Below are positions 38,005 through 46,562 of a DNA stretch of 64,000 nucleotides, in pieces. Origin of the DNA: Burkholderia plantarii (GTDB taxonomy: Bacteria; Pseudomonadota; Gammaproteobacteria; Burkholderiales; Burkholderiaceae); NCBI RefSeq assembly GCF_001411805.1, contig NZ_CP007212.1, positions 3,348,001 to 3,412,000 of the forward strand, read 5' to 3'. The notes under the pieces were generated by a model. The model had not been told where the DNA came from and made no database searches. It saw only the letters and a list, made by a program, of their open reading frames with translations. The number at the start of each line of letters is the position of its first letter. The first letter of the stretch is position 1. Both the position numbers and the translations under genes were made by a program.

Positions 38005-38595
38005 ATGACTTCGCACGACCTCACCTTCGTCCTCGGCGGCGCGCGCTCGGGCAAGAGCGCGTTCGCCGAACGGCTCGCGGCCGACAGCGGCCGCGCCGTC
38101 ACCTATGTCGCGACCGCCGCGCGGGTCGGCGACGCGGAATTCGACGCGCGCATCGCCCACCATCGCGCGCGCCGGCCCGCGTCGTGGGCGCTCGTCGAGG
38201 CGCCCGAGGCGCTCGCCGAGGCGCTCGCCGCGCTCGACGATCCGCGCGCCTGCGTGCTGGTCGACTGCCTGACGCTGTGGCTCGCGAACCTGCTCTGCCC
38301 GCCCGACGGCACGAGCGTCTGCGACGCGGCGCTCGAAGCGCGCGTCGGCGCGCTCGAAGCAGCGCTCGCCGCTTCGCGCGCGCGCGTGATCGTGGTCAGC
38401 AACGAAATCGGGCTCGGCGTGGTGCCGCTCGGCGCCGCAACGCGCCGCTACGTCGACGAACTCGGCCGGCTCAACCAGCGCATCGCCGCGCTGGCCACGC
38501 GCGTGACGCTGGTCGTGGCCGGCCTGCCGGTCGCCGTCAAGGGCGCGGGCGAGACGGCTGCGGCCATGCCCGAGCAGGCGGGCCCGCGATGCTGA
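38005..38595 (+). CDS. cobU: Adenosylcobinamide kinase / adenosylcobinamide-phosphate guanylyltransferase
   Basis: Bifunctional enzyme of 196 residues that phosphorylates adenosylcobinamide and then transfers GMP to it. The P-loop GGARSGKS lies at residues 11-18, the guanylylated histidine is in IAHHRARRP, and [10 protein letters not shown] and [11 protein letters not shown] are conserved. TACAAT at 37993-37998 ends only six bases before the ATG; if that is the -10 box, the mRNA would be leaderless. The stop overlaps the cbiB start by seven bases. Confidence 0.95.
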   Translation: MTSHDLTFVLGGARSGKSAFAERLAADSGRAVTYVATAARVGDAEFDARIAHHRARRPASWALVEAPEALAEALAALDDPRACVLVDCLTLWLANLLCPPDGTSVCDAALEARVGALEAALAASRARVIVVSNEIGLGVVPLGAATRRYVDELGRLNQRIAALATRVTLVVAGLPVAVKGAGETAAAMPEQAGPRC

Positions 38596-39533
38596 TGCTG
38601 TCGCTGCCCGCCGTCGCGATCCTCGCCGTCGCCGCGTTCCTCGTCGACTGGCGGCTCGGAGAGCCGCGCCGCGCCCATCCGCTGGTCGGGTTCGGCAAGC
38701 TCGCCGCGCGGATCGAGGCACGCCTGAACACCGGCGCGCGCGGCCGGCTGGTGGGCGTGACCGCCTGGTGCCTGGCCGTCGTGCCGCCCGTTGCGCTGGC
38801 GGCGTTCTGCATCGCCGTGCTGCCCTGGCCGTTCGCGATCGCGCTGCACGTCGCGCTGCTCTGGTTCGCGCTCGGCGCGCGCAGCCTGGCCGAACACATC
38901 GCGCCGATCGGCGCGGCGCTCACGCGCGGCGACCTCGCCGACGCACGCGTGCTGACCGCGCGGATCGTCTCGCGCGACACGCGCGACGCCGATGCGTCGG
39001 CGCTGTCGCGCGCGGCCGTCGAATCGGCGCTCGAGAACGGCAACGACGCGATCTTCGGCGCGCTGTTCTGGTTCGCCGTGGCGGGCGGCCCCGGCGCGCT
39101 GATGTTCCGGCTCGCCAACACGCTCGACGCGATGTGGGGCTACCGCACGCCGCGCCTGCTGCGCTTCGGCTGGGCCGCCGCGCGCATCGATGACGCGCTG
39201 AACTGGGCGCCGGCACGGCTCACCGCCGCCAGCTACGCGTTGCTCGGCGACACCGCCAGCGCGTGGCGCTGCTGGCGCACCCAGGCGCGCCACTGGGACA
39301 GTCCGAACGCCGGGCCGGTGATGGCCGCCGGCGCGGGCAGCCTCAACGTCGTGCTCGGCGGCCCGGCCGTCTATCACGGCGAAGTCGAGCCGCGGCCGAC
39401 GCTCGGCGCCGGCCGCCCCGCCGCGCCCGAACACGTGCGCGCCGCGCTGTCGCTGGTCGCGCGCACCTCGATTCTGTGGCTCGCGCTGCTGCTCGCGTGC
39501 GGGGCGCTCGCGGTGGCGACGCATCATGGTTGA
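38589..39533 (+). CDS. cbiB: Adenosylcobinamide-phosphate synthase
   Basis: Integral membrane enzyme of 314 residues that attaches aminopropanol phosphate to adenosylcobyric acid. Several hydrophobic helices are visible. The conserved [18 protein letters not shown] start, the [17 protein letters not shown] segment and [11 protein letters not shown] are typical. It overlaps cobU by seven bases, so the pair is translationally coupled. Also called cobD in Pseudomonas nomenclature. Confidence 0.94.
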   Translation: MLMLSLPAVAILAVAAFLVDWRLGEPRRAHPLVGFGKLAARIEARLNTGARGRLVGVTAWCLAVVPPVALAAFCIAVLPWPFAIALHVALLWFALGARSLAEHIAPIGAALTRGDLADARVLTARIVSRDTRDADASALSRAAVESALENGNDAIFGALFWFAVAGGPGALMFRLANTLDAMWGYRTPRLLRFGWAAARIDDALNWAPARLTAASYALLGDTASAWRCWRTQARHWDSPNAGPVMAAGAGSLNVVLGGPAVYHGEVEPRPTLGAGRPAAPEHVRAALSLVARTSILWLALLLACGALAVATHHG

Positions 39534-39827
39534 CGCGGGTCGCATGGGGATCCCACGGCGAAAGATGCGGCGCGTGCCGAGTGGCGCGGCAACGTCGCCA
39601 CAAGCGTGCGATCCGGCATCTGTCGGCGCCGACACGCCATGCCTGCCGGCCGGCGCGCGTTCGATGCGTCGGCGCCGGGCTGTCGCCGATGCCGGGTCCT
39701 CGGTACGAAGCCGAAGCCCTCACGCCACGCCGCCCCACGTCCCTTCCACCGTTTCCCGCGCCTCCACGGCAGCGGCCGTGTCTCGCCATCTTCATCGCCC
39801 TTCATCCGGCAGCGCCCGCCTCGACTC

Positions 39828-40934
39828 ATGACCGAATCCGTCTTCACGCCGCCCGCGATCACGCACGGCGGCAATCCGCACGACGCGGCGCGCCGCTACG
39901 GCATTCCGGCCGAACAATGGCTCGATCTGTCGACCGGCATCAACCCGCTCGGCTATCCGGTGCCGCCGGTGCCGGCCGACGCGTGGCGCCGGCTGCCCGG
40001 CGACGACGCCCCGCTCGCCGCGCTGGCCGCCCGCCATTACGGCGCGCCCGATGCCACGCACGTGTTGCCCGTGGCCGGCAGCCAGGCGGCGATCCGCGCG
40101 CTGCCGGCGCTGCTCGCGCAAGGCACGGCCGGCGTCGCGCCGCTCGCCTACAGCGAATACGCGCCGGCCTTCGTGCGGCACGGCCATGCGATCGAACGCT
40201 TCGAGATCGGCACGGCGGTGCTGCCCGCCACGCTGCGCCACGTCATCGTCGGCAATCCGAACAATCCGACCGCCGAGCACGTCGATCGCGCGCGATTGCT
40301 CGACTGGCACGCGCAACTGGCCGCGCGCGGCGGCACGCTGATCGTCGACGAGGCGTTCGTCGATGCCGGCGGGGCGGCCACGACGCTCGCCGCCGAGGTC
40401 GGCCGCCCGGGCCTCGTCGTGCTGCGCTCGATCGGCAAGTTCTTCGGGCTGGCGGGCGTGCGCGCCGGTTTCGTGCTGGCCGAACCGGCGCTGCTCGCGC
40501 GGCTGCGCGCCGAACTCGGCGCATGGACCGTCGGCGGTCCCGCGCAGCACGCGGCGAGCGCCGCGCTGGCCGATGCCGAATGGCAGCGCGCCACGCGGGT
40601 GCGGCTCGCCCACGACGGCGCGCGGCTCGCCGCGCTGCTCGGCGCGCTCGGCATGACGGCGCGCGCCACGCCGCTGTTCTGCTGGACCGACGACGCGCGC
40701 GCCCATTCGCTGCACGAATCGCTCGCGCGGCAGGGCATCTGGACGCGCTTCTTCGCGCAGGCGCCGAGCGTGCGGATCGGCCTGCCCGGCACGAAAGCCG
40801 AATGGCAGCGGCTCGCGGACGCGCTCGCGGGCTTCGCGGCCGGGTCAGCTGAATCATCCGCATCCTCCGCATCGGCAAACTGGGCCGAACGGCTCGAATC
40901 GTCCGAACCGGCCGGCGGCCGGCCGGCGCGCTGA
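39828..40934 (+). CDS. cobD: Threonine-phosphate decarboxylase
   Basis: PLP enzyme of 368 residues that makes the aminopropanol phosphate used by CbiB. The fold type I layout shows LDLSTGINPLGYP, VGNPNNPT, the VDEAF aspartate and the PLP lysine in RSIGKFFGLAGVRAGF. The last 30 residues are a Ser/Ala/Glu tail not needed for the fold. Named CobC in Pseudomonas. The 294-base gap after cbiB contains no B12 box and no convincing gene. btuF follows three bases after its stop. Confidence 0.93.
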   Translation: MTESVFTPPAITHGGNPHDAARRYGIPAEQWLDLSTGINPLGYPVPPVPADAWRRLPGDDAPLAALAARHYGAPDATHVLPVAGSQAAIRALPALLAQGTAGVAPLAYSEYAPAFVRHGHAIERFEIGTAVLPATLRHVIVGNPNNPTAEHVDRARLLDWHAQLAARGGTLIVDEAFVDAGGAATTLAAEVGRPGLVVLRSIGKFFGLAGVRAGFVLAEPALLARLRAELGAWTVGGPAQHAASAALADAEWQRATRVRLAHDGARLAALLGALGMTARATPLFCWTDDARAHSLHESLARQGIWTRFFAQAPSVRIGLPGTKAEWQRLADALAGFAAGSAESSASSASANWAERLESSEPAGGRPAR

Positions 40935-40937
40935 ACG

Positions 40938-41885
40938 ATGCGCGCGCAACCGAATCCGGCGGCATGGCCGCGTCGCGCGGCGCGCTTCGCGAGCGGCCTC
41001 GGGCTTGGCCTCGCGCTGTGTATCGGCGGCGGCGCGCCAGCGGCAGCGGCGGCCGTCTCCGTGATCGACGACGCAGGCCGCACCGTCATGCTCGCCGCGC
41101 CGGCCCGGCGCGTGATCAGCGTCGCGCCGCACGCGACCGAGCTGCTCTACGCGGCGGGCGGCGGCGGCGCGATGGTCGGCGCGGTCGCCTACAGCGACTA
41201 TCCCGCCGCCGCGCGCTCGCTGCCGCGCGTCGGCGACAACCGCTCGCTCGATCTCGAACGCATCGCGGCGCTGAAGCCCGACCTGATCGTGGTCTGGCGC
41301 CACGGCAACGCCGAGCGCCAGACCACGCAGCTGCAGGCGCTCGGCATCCCCGTCTACGTCAGCGAGCCGCGGCGGCTCGACGACGTGGCCGTGTCGCTCG
41401 ACCGGCTCGGCCGGCTGCTCGGCACGCGCGAGGTGGCCGACGCGGCGGCCGACGCCTACCGGCGGCGCATCGCGGCGCTGCGCGCACGCTATGCCGCGCG
41501 GCCGCCCGTCGACGTGTTCCTGCAGATCTGGGACCGGCCGCTGATGACGCTGAACGGCACCGAGATCGTCAGCGACGTGCTGCGCCTGTGCGGCGGGCGC
41601 AACGTGTTCGCGGCGCTGAAGCCGGCGGCGCCGACCGTGAACGACGAAGCGGTGCTGGCCGCGAATCCCGAGGCGATCGTCGCGACCGCGCAGGGCGCCA
41701 CCGCCAGCGGCGCGGCGCTGCCGAGCCTCGCGCGCTGGCAGCGCTGGCCACGGCTGACGGCGGTCGCGCGCGGCAACCTGTTCGCGATCGACGGCGATCT
41801 GCTGACGCGGCCGACGCCGCGCCTCGCGCTCGGCGCCGAACAGGTGTGCCGCGATCTGGAGACGGCGCGCTCGCGGCGGCCCTGA
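40938..41885 (+). CDS. btuF: Cobalamin ABC transporter substrate-binding protein
   Basis: Periplasmic protein of 315 residues with a signal peptide (hydrophobic 18-38, AAA sites) and the class III binding-protein fold: RVISVAPHATELLYAAG, the LDLERIAALKPDLIVVW segment and a single long connecting helix. The genomic setting with cobD and with btuCD on the other side of the block supports B12 or cobinamide rather than iron as ligand. The ATG lies three bases after cobD, so the two share an mRNA. Confidence 0.85.
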   Translation: MRAQPNPAAWPRRAARFASGLGLGLALCIGGGAPAAAAAVSVIDDAGRTVMLAAPARRVISVAPHATELLYAAGGGGAMVGAVAYSDYPAAARSLPRVGDNRSLDLERIAALKPDLIVVWRHGNAERQTTQLQALGIPVYVSEPRRLDDVAVSLDRLGRLLGTREVADAAADAYRRRIAALRARYAARPPVDVFLQIWDRPLMTLNGTEIVSDVLRLCGGRNVFAALKPAAPTVNDEAVLAANPEAIVATAQGATASGAALPSLARWQRWPRLTAVARGNLFAIDGDLLTRPTPRLALGAEQVCRDLETARSRRP

Positions 41886-42155
41886 GGCGCGGTGACAGGC
41901 GGGACCGCGGATGCGTGAACGACTTCCTCGTCCGCGCGCCGTGAGTCGCGACGGCGAGGCGAGCGGGACATGAACGACGTCGCCGCGGCGCGAAGCGTCA
42001 CGCCGCTCGATACGGGCGTCACGGTTCGCCATGCGGCTGCGGTCGTCGTCGGTCGAGGTCGCGCCCGCGGATCCGAACCCGCCCATCGCTCGGCATCGCG
42101 ATCGACGGCGTGAACATTGCCCTGCCCCGGCACAAACCGCCGAAGCGATCCCCTC

Positions 42156-42749
42156 TCATCCCACCGCCTCGTCCCAGCACCGCAATCGCCAGCCCCGCGC
42201 GTCGCGCTCGAATCCAACCCGTCCGCCATAAGCGATCGGGCGCATCAGCAAGCTGGCGAGCGGCACGCCGAGCCAATGCGAGGCAAGCACGCGAATCACG
42301 CCGGCATGCGTGACGCCGATCACGGGCGGCGCGCCGGCACCGCGCTCGAGCGAGGCGGCGGCCGGCACCACGCGCGCGACGAACTGCGCCGCGCTCTCGC
42401 CGCCGTGCTCGCGCGCGCCCATCAGGTCGGCCTGCCAGCGGTCGAGCGCGGCCGGGCCGATCTCGTCCCAGCTGCGCATTTCCCACGCGCCGAAGTCGAT
42501 CTCGCGCAGCCGCGGCTCGCCGCGCACCGCCACCCGCAGCGACGCGCCGAGCGCCTCCGCCACGGCCGCGCAGCGCCGCAGCGGGCTCGTGATGATCTCG
42601 TCCGGCACCGCGAGCCCGTCGGCGCGCAGGCGCCCGAGCAACTCGGCCGCGGCAGCCGCCGCGTCGCCCGCGAGCGGCAGGTCGGTCGCGCCGTAGCAGA
42701 CGCCCGCCGCGACGGCCGGCGCCGGATGCCGGATCAGGACGACGTCCAT
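42156..42749 (-). CDS. cobC: Alpha-ribazole phosphatase, histidine phosphatase family
   Basis: Protein of 197 residues with the phosphohistidine motif LIRHPAP (His8; RHP instead of the common RHG), the second arginine in SPLRRC, a catalytic Glu region EIDFGAWEMRSWDEI and the second histidine in THAGVIR. In this setting it removes phosphate from alpha-ribazole phosphate or cobalamin phosphate. Its start overlaps the cobS stop by 16 bases, which supports the assignment. The 270 bases between it and btuF hold no recognisable gene. Confidence 0.88.
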   Translation of the reverse strand: MDVVLIRHPAPAVAAGVCYGATDLPLAGDAAAAAAELLGRLRADGLAVPDEIITSPLRRCAAVAEALGASLRVAVRGEPRLREIDFGAWEMRSWDEIGPAALDRWQADLMGAREHGGESAAQFVARVVPAAASLERGAGAPPVIGVTHAGVIRVLASHWLGVPLASLLMRPIAYGGRVGFERDARGWRLRCWDEAVG

Positions 42750-43501
42750 CCGAGCACCGTCAGATAGATCGCGAGTTCACAGACCTGCTGCGCGAAGCCG
42801 AGGCAATCGCCCGTGTATCCGCCGAGCCGGCGCCGCAGATAACGCGCGATGCCGGCCCGCGCCAGCAGCAGCACGGCCAGGGCGACGAGTCCCGGGCGCC
42901 AGTCCGGCCAGCCCGGGCAAAACAACCACGGCAGCCCGCACAGCGCGGCGAACGCGAACGCGCGCGCCGGCATGCGCCGCGCCACCGGCCTGGCCTTGCC
43001 TTCCTCGCGCACGTAGTCGAGCGTGACGAGCAGGCTCACCGCGCCGACGCGGCTCGCCGCATGCGCGGCCAGCAGGGTCCAGGCCGCGCGCAAGGGCGGC
43101 AGCGCCGCGAGCGCCTGCCACTTCAGCGCGAGCGAGACCACGAGCGCGACCGCGCCGAACGTGCCGATCCGCGAGTCGCGCATGATCCGCAGCACGTCGT
43201 CGCGCGTGTAGCCGCCGCCGAAGCCGTCGCAGCTGTCGGCGAGGCCGTCCTCGTGGAACGCGCCGGTCGCGACCAGCGTGGCCGCCATCGACAGCAGCAC
43301 CGCGACGCCGGCCGGCCAGACCCGCGCGGCGGCCAGATAGACGGCCGCCGCGAGCGCGCCGACGCCCACCCCGACCAGCGGAAAATAGCGCGCCGCATGA
43401 TCGAGGTCGCCGGCCGCGTAGCCGATCCGCCGCGGGACCGGCACGCGCGTGAAATAGCCGAGCGCGACGAAGAAATAGCGGAATTCGGCGGACCAGCGCA
43501 T
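42734..43501 (-). CDS. cobS: Adenosylcobinamide-GDP ribazoletransferase (cobalamin synthase)
   Basis: Polytopic inner-membrane enzyme of 255 residues that joins adenosylcobinamide-GDP with alpha-ribazole or its phosphate. The start MRWSAEFRYFFVALGYFTRVPVP and the Asp-rich active-site motif HEDGLADSCDGFGGG are diagnostic. The open frame extends 16 codons upstream to 43549, but that would overlap cobT without family support. The stop overlaps cobC, and cobT lies 13 bases upstream: cobT-cobS-cobC read as one operon. Confidence 0.94.
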   Translation of the reverse strand: MRWSAEFRYFFVALGYFTRVPVPRRIGYAAGDLDHAARYFPLVGVGVGALAAAVYLAAARVWPAGVAVLLSMAATLVATGAFHEDGLADSCDGFGGGYTRDDVLRIMRDSRIGTFGAVALVVSLALKWQALAALPPLRAAWTLLAAHAASRVGAVSLLVTLDYVREEGKARPVARRMPARAFAFAALCGLPWLFCPGWPDWRPGLVALAVLLLARAGIARYLRRRLGGYTGDCLGFAQQVCELAIYLTVLGWTSS

Positions 43502-43514
43502 CGTGCGTCCCGGC

Positions 43515-44570
43515 TTACGCGTCGTCGCGGTTCGCGACGCCGGCCGCATCGAAGCTGGCCATCTCGTTGACGAACGCTGCCGCCGCGCGCAGCAGCGGCA
43601 GCGCGAGCGCGGCGCCCGTGCCCTCGCCGAGCCGCAGGTCGAGCGCGAGCAGCGGCGCGGCGCCGAGATGGTCGAGCATGCGGCGGTGGCCAGTCTCGTC
43701 CGAGACGTGCGAGAAGACGCAGTAGTCGCGCACCGCCGGCGCCAGCGCCACGGCGGCCAGCAGCGCCGAGCTGGCGATGAAGCCGTCCACCACGATCGTC
43801 ATGCGCGCCTGCGCGGCCGCGAGGAACGCGCCCGTCATCATCGCGATCTCGAAGCCGCCGAACGCGGCCAGCACCTCGAGCGGCGTCTGCACGTCGGCGT
43901 GCCGTGCGAGCGCGGCCTCCAGCACCGCTCGCTTGTGCGCCAGCCCGCGATCGTCGAGACCGGTGCCGCGTCCCACGCATTCGGCGAGCGGCAGCCCCGT
44001 GAAGCGGCTCATCAGGCAGGCCGCCGCCGAGGTGTTGGCGATGCCCATCTCGCCGCAGCCGATCACGTTGGTGCCGAGCGCGGCATGGTGCGCCACGCGC
44101 GCCGCGCCGGCCGCGAGCGCCGTATGCAGTTGCGCGTCACTCATCGCGCGTTCGCGCGCGAAGTTGCGCGTGCCGGCCGCGACCGGGACCGACACCAGCG
44201 CGGGCGACGCCGGCAGCGGCGTGGCCACGCCCGCGTCGACGATCTCCAGCTCGCAGCCGCCGACCTTCGAGAACGCGTTGATCGCCGCGCCGCCGGCCAG
44301 GAAGTTCGCCACCATCTGCGCCGTCACGGCCTGCGGATACGGACTCACGCCCTCGGCCGCGATGCCGTGGTCGGCCGCGAACACGATCGTCACGGGCCGC
44401 TCGACGCGCGGCGCGGTGCTGCGCTGGATGCGGCCCAGTTGCAGCGCGAGCGCTTCGAGCTTGCCAAGGCTGCCGGGCGGCTTGGTCTTGGTGTCGATCA
44501 GGCGTTGCAGCGTCGCCGTCAGCGTGTCGTCGAGCGCGTCGACGTTCGGGATCGGGTAGGTATCGTTCAT
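43515..44570 (-). CDS. cobT: Nicotinate-nucleotide:dimethylbenzimidazole phosphoribosyltransferase
   Basis: Activates the lower-ligand base to alpha-ribazole phosphate. The 351-residue product has KPPGSLGKLE near the N-terminus, FAADHGIAAEGVSPYP, and the catalytic glutamate in RLGEGTGAALALP. The ATG at 44570 (MNDTYPIPN) is chosen over an in-frame start 19 codons upstream that lacks conservation. The btuD stop lies 76 bases upstream on the same strand, so transcription from the btuB riboswitch promoter could run into cobT. Confidence 0.95.
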   Translation of the reverse strand: MNDTYPIPNVDALDDTLTATLQRLIDTKTKPPGSLGKLEALALQLGRIQRSTAPRVERPVTIVFAADHGIAAEGVSPYPQAVTAQMVANFLAGGAAINAFSKVGGCELEIVDAGVATPLPASPALVSVPVAAGTRNFARERAMSDAQLHTALAAGAARVAHHAALGTNVIGCGEMGIANTSAAACLMSRFTGLPLAECVGRGTGLDDRGLAHKRAVLEAALARHADVQTPLEVLAAFGGFEIAMMTGAFLAAAQARMTIVVDGFIASSALLAAVALAPAVRDYCVFSHVSDETGHRRMLDHLGAAPLLALDLRLGEGTGAALALPLLRAAAAFVNEMASFDAAGVANRDDA

Positions 44571-44646
44571 GCCGGATTCGTTTCGGATAGCGGCCCGCGC
44601 GTGGATCGCGCCGGCCTCGGTAAGCATGTCGGAGGCGTGGTCGCCG

Positions 44647-45498
44647 TCATGGCGCCGCCCGCCCCCGTCGCGGCTGCGCCGGCCAGGCCGGCACCAGCGC
44701 CTCGTGGCCGTCGCGCTCGATCAGCAGCAGCGGATAGCCGAACGCGGCACTCGCGGCCTCGGCCGTCAGCACCTCGCGGGCGGGGCCGGCCAGCGCGCCG
44801 CCGCGGCCGTCGAGCAGCAGCGCGTGGGTCGCGAAACGGCGCGCGAGATTGAGATCGTGACACGAGAAAATCACGCTGCGCGGCGCGTCCTGCAACCAGC
44901 GCACGAGCACGTCGAGACACCCGGCCTGATGATGCAGGTCCAGATGCGCGAGCGGCTCGTCGAGCAGCAGCAGCGGCGCATCCTGGCACAGCACGCCGGC
45001 CAGCGCGACACGCTGGCGCTCGCCGCCCGACAGCGTCAGCACGTTGCGCGCCGCGAGCGCCGCCAGATCGAGCCTCGCCAGCGCCTCGCGCGCGGCGGCG
45101 CGATCGGCCTCACGCTCCCAGCCCCAGCCGCCCAGATGCGGGAAGCGGTGCGCCAGCACCGTGTCGAACACGCTGGCCGCGAACGCGTCGTGGTGCGTCT
45201 GCGCCATCAGCGCGCGCCGCCGCGCGAGCGCTTCGGGCCGCCATGCGCGGAGCGGCCGACCGTCGGCTTCGACGTGCCCCACGGCCGGCTCGGCGAGGCC
45301 GGCCAGCACCGAGATCAACGTGGTCTTGCCGGCGCCGTTCGGGCCGGCGATGCACCAGAGTTCGCCCGGGCCGAACGCGAGCGACAGCGCCTCGACGAGC
45401 GTGCGCGAGCCGGCCGCGAGCCGCAGCCCGCAGGCGCGCCAGCTGCCGGCATCGGCCGGGTTGGCCGGGTTGGCCGTCAGGTTCGCTTGATCGCTCAT
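44647..45498 (-). CDS. btuD: Cobalamin ABC transporter ATP-binding protein
   Basis: ATPase of 283 residues that drives B12 import through BtuC. The Walker A GPNGAGKTT, signature LSGGERQR, Walker B PLLLLDEP and H-loop SCHDLNLARR are all present. The ATG at 45498 overlaps the btuC stop as ATGA, giving tight coupling. Sequence alone would also fit an iron-siderophore importer; the surrounding cobalamin genes decide for B12. Confidence 0.9.
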   Translation of the reverse strand: MSDQANLTANPANPADAGSWRACGLRLAAGSRTLVEALSLAFGPGELWCIAGPNGAGKTTLISVLAGLAEPAVGHVEADGRPLRAWRPEALARRRALMAQTHHDAFAASVFDTVLAHRFPHLGGWGWEREADRAAAREALARLDLAALAARNVLTLSGGERQRVALAGVLCQDAPLLLLDEPLAHLDLHHQAGCLDVLVRWLQDAPRSVIFSCHDLNLARRFATHALLLDGRGGALAGPAREVLTAEAASAAFGYPLLLIERDGHEALVPAWPAQPRRGRAAP

Positions 45499-46532
45499 GG
45501 CGCGGGCCTGCGCAGCAGCATCCACAGGAACACCGGCACGCCGAGCAGCGCCGTGATCGCGCCGACCGGCAGCTGCGCGGGCGCGATCACGGTCCGCGCC
45601 ACCAGATCGGCGCCCGTCACGACGGCGCCGCCGGCCAGCATCGCAGCCGGCAGCAGCATGCGCTGATCGTTGCCGAACGCGAGCCGCAGCGCATGCGGCA
45701 CGACCAGCCCGACGAAACCGATGGTGCCGGCCGTGGTGACCGCTGCCGCGGCGGCCAGCGAGGCGATCAGCAGGATCCGCAGCCGCAGCCGCGCGACCGG
45801 CACGCCGAGCGCGGCAGCCGCGGTGTCGCCGCGCAGCAGCACATTCAGCTGCGGCGCGACCGGCAGCGCGGCGGCGGCGGCGCAGGCCAGCGCGCCAAGC
45901 GCGAACCACGGCGGCGCCGCGCTGCCGAGGTCGCCCGCGAGCCAGAACAGGATGCCGCGCAGGCGGTTGTCGGGTGCGATCGACAGCATCAGCGTGACGA
46001 GCGCGCCCCAGCCGGCCGCGATCACGACGCCGGTCAGCAGCAGCCTCGGCGACGCGTCGCGCGCGTCCCCCGCGGTGGCGCGCCCCGCACCGCGCGCCAA
46101 TGGCCGGCACGTCAGGCCCAGCACCAGCGCGATCGACAGCAGCGCCCCGACGAACGAGGCCGCATCGACGAGCCACCATGCGGCGCCCGCGATCATCGCC
46201 GCCAGCGCGAAGCCGGCCGCGCCGCCCGACACGCCGAGCACGTAGGGCTCGGCGAGCGGATTGCGCAGCAGCACCTGCAGCAGCGCCCCGGCCAGCGCCA
46301 GCAGCGCGCCGCAGCCGAAGCCGGCCAGCGCGCGCGGCAGGCGCAGCGTGGTGACGATCTCGCCCGCGAGCGCGTCGCCGCCCGGCGCGAACAGCGCGCC
46401 AAGCGCGTGCCACGGCGCGATCGGCACGCTGCCGAGCGCCAGCGACGCGACCAGCACGAGCCCCGCCGCGAGCGCGAGCGCGGCCCAGATCGCGGCGGCC
46501 CGGCCGGGCGTCATGGCGCCGTGCAAGGACAT
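45495..46532 (-). CDS. btuC: Cobalamin ABC transporter permease
   Basis: FecCD/BtuC-type permease of 345 residues with about ten membrane helices. Family landmarks are RLPRALAGFGCGALLALAGALLQ, NPLAEPYVLGVSGGAA and GTIGFVGLVVPHALRL (coupling loop to the ATPase). It starts 30 bases after btuB and overlaps btuD, forming a btuB-btuC-btuD operon under the upstream riboswitch. The matching binding protein is btuF, 3.6 kb away on the other strand. Confidence 0.9.
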   Translation of the reverse strand: MSLHGAMTPGRAAAIWAALALAAGLVLVASLALGSVPIAPWHALGALFAPGGDALAGEIVTTLRLPRALAGFGCGALLALAGALLQVLLRNPLAEPYVLGVSGGAAGFALAAMIAGAAWWLVDAASFVGALLSIALVLGLTCRPLARGAGRATAGDARDASPRLLLTGVVIAAGWGALVTLMLSIAPDNRLRGILFWLAGDLGSAAPPWFALGALACAAAAALPVAPQLNVLLRGDTAAAALGVPVARLRLRILLIASLAAAAAVTTAGTIGFVGLVVPHALRLAFGNDQRMLLPAAMLAGGAVVTGADLVARTVIAPAQLPVGAITALLGVPVFLWMLLRRPAP

Positions 46533-46562
46533 GCGCGCCGCGCGCGCGGCCCGATCGGCGCG

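Noticed and set aside
39534..39827. Possible second cobalamin riboswitch before cobD
   Set aside because: A CGGCAAC and a short GTGGCG/CGCCAC hairpin are present, but the core box and B12 box of the riboswitch are missing.
41886..42155. Short frames between btuF and cobC
   Set aside because: No ribosome site, no domain and no conserved motif; treated as non-coding.
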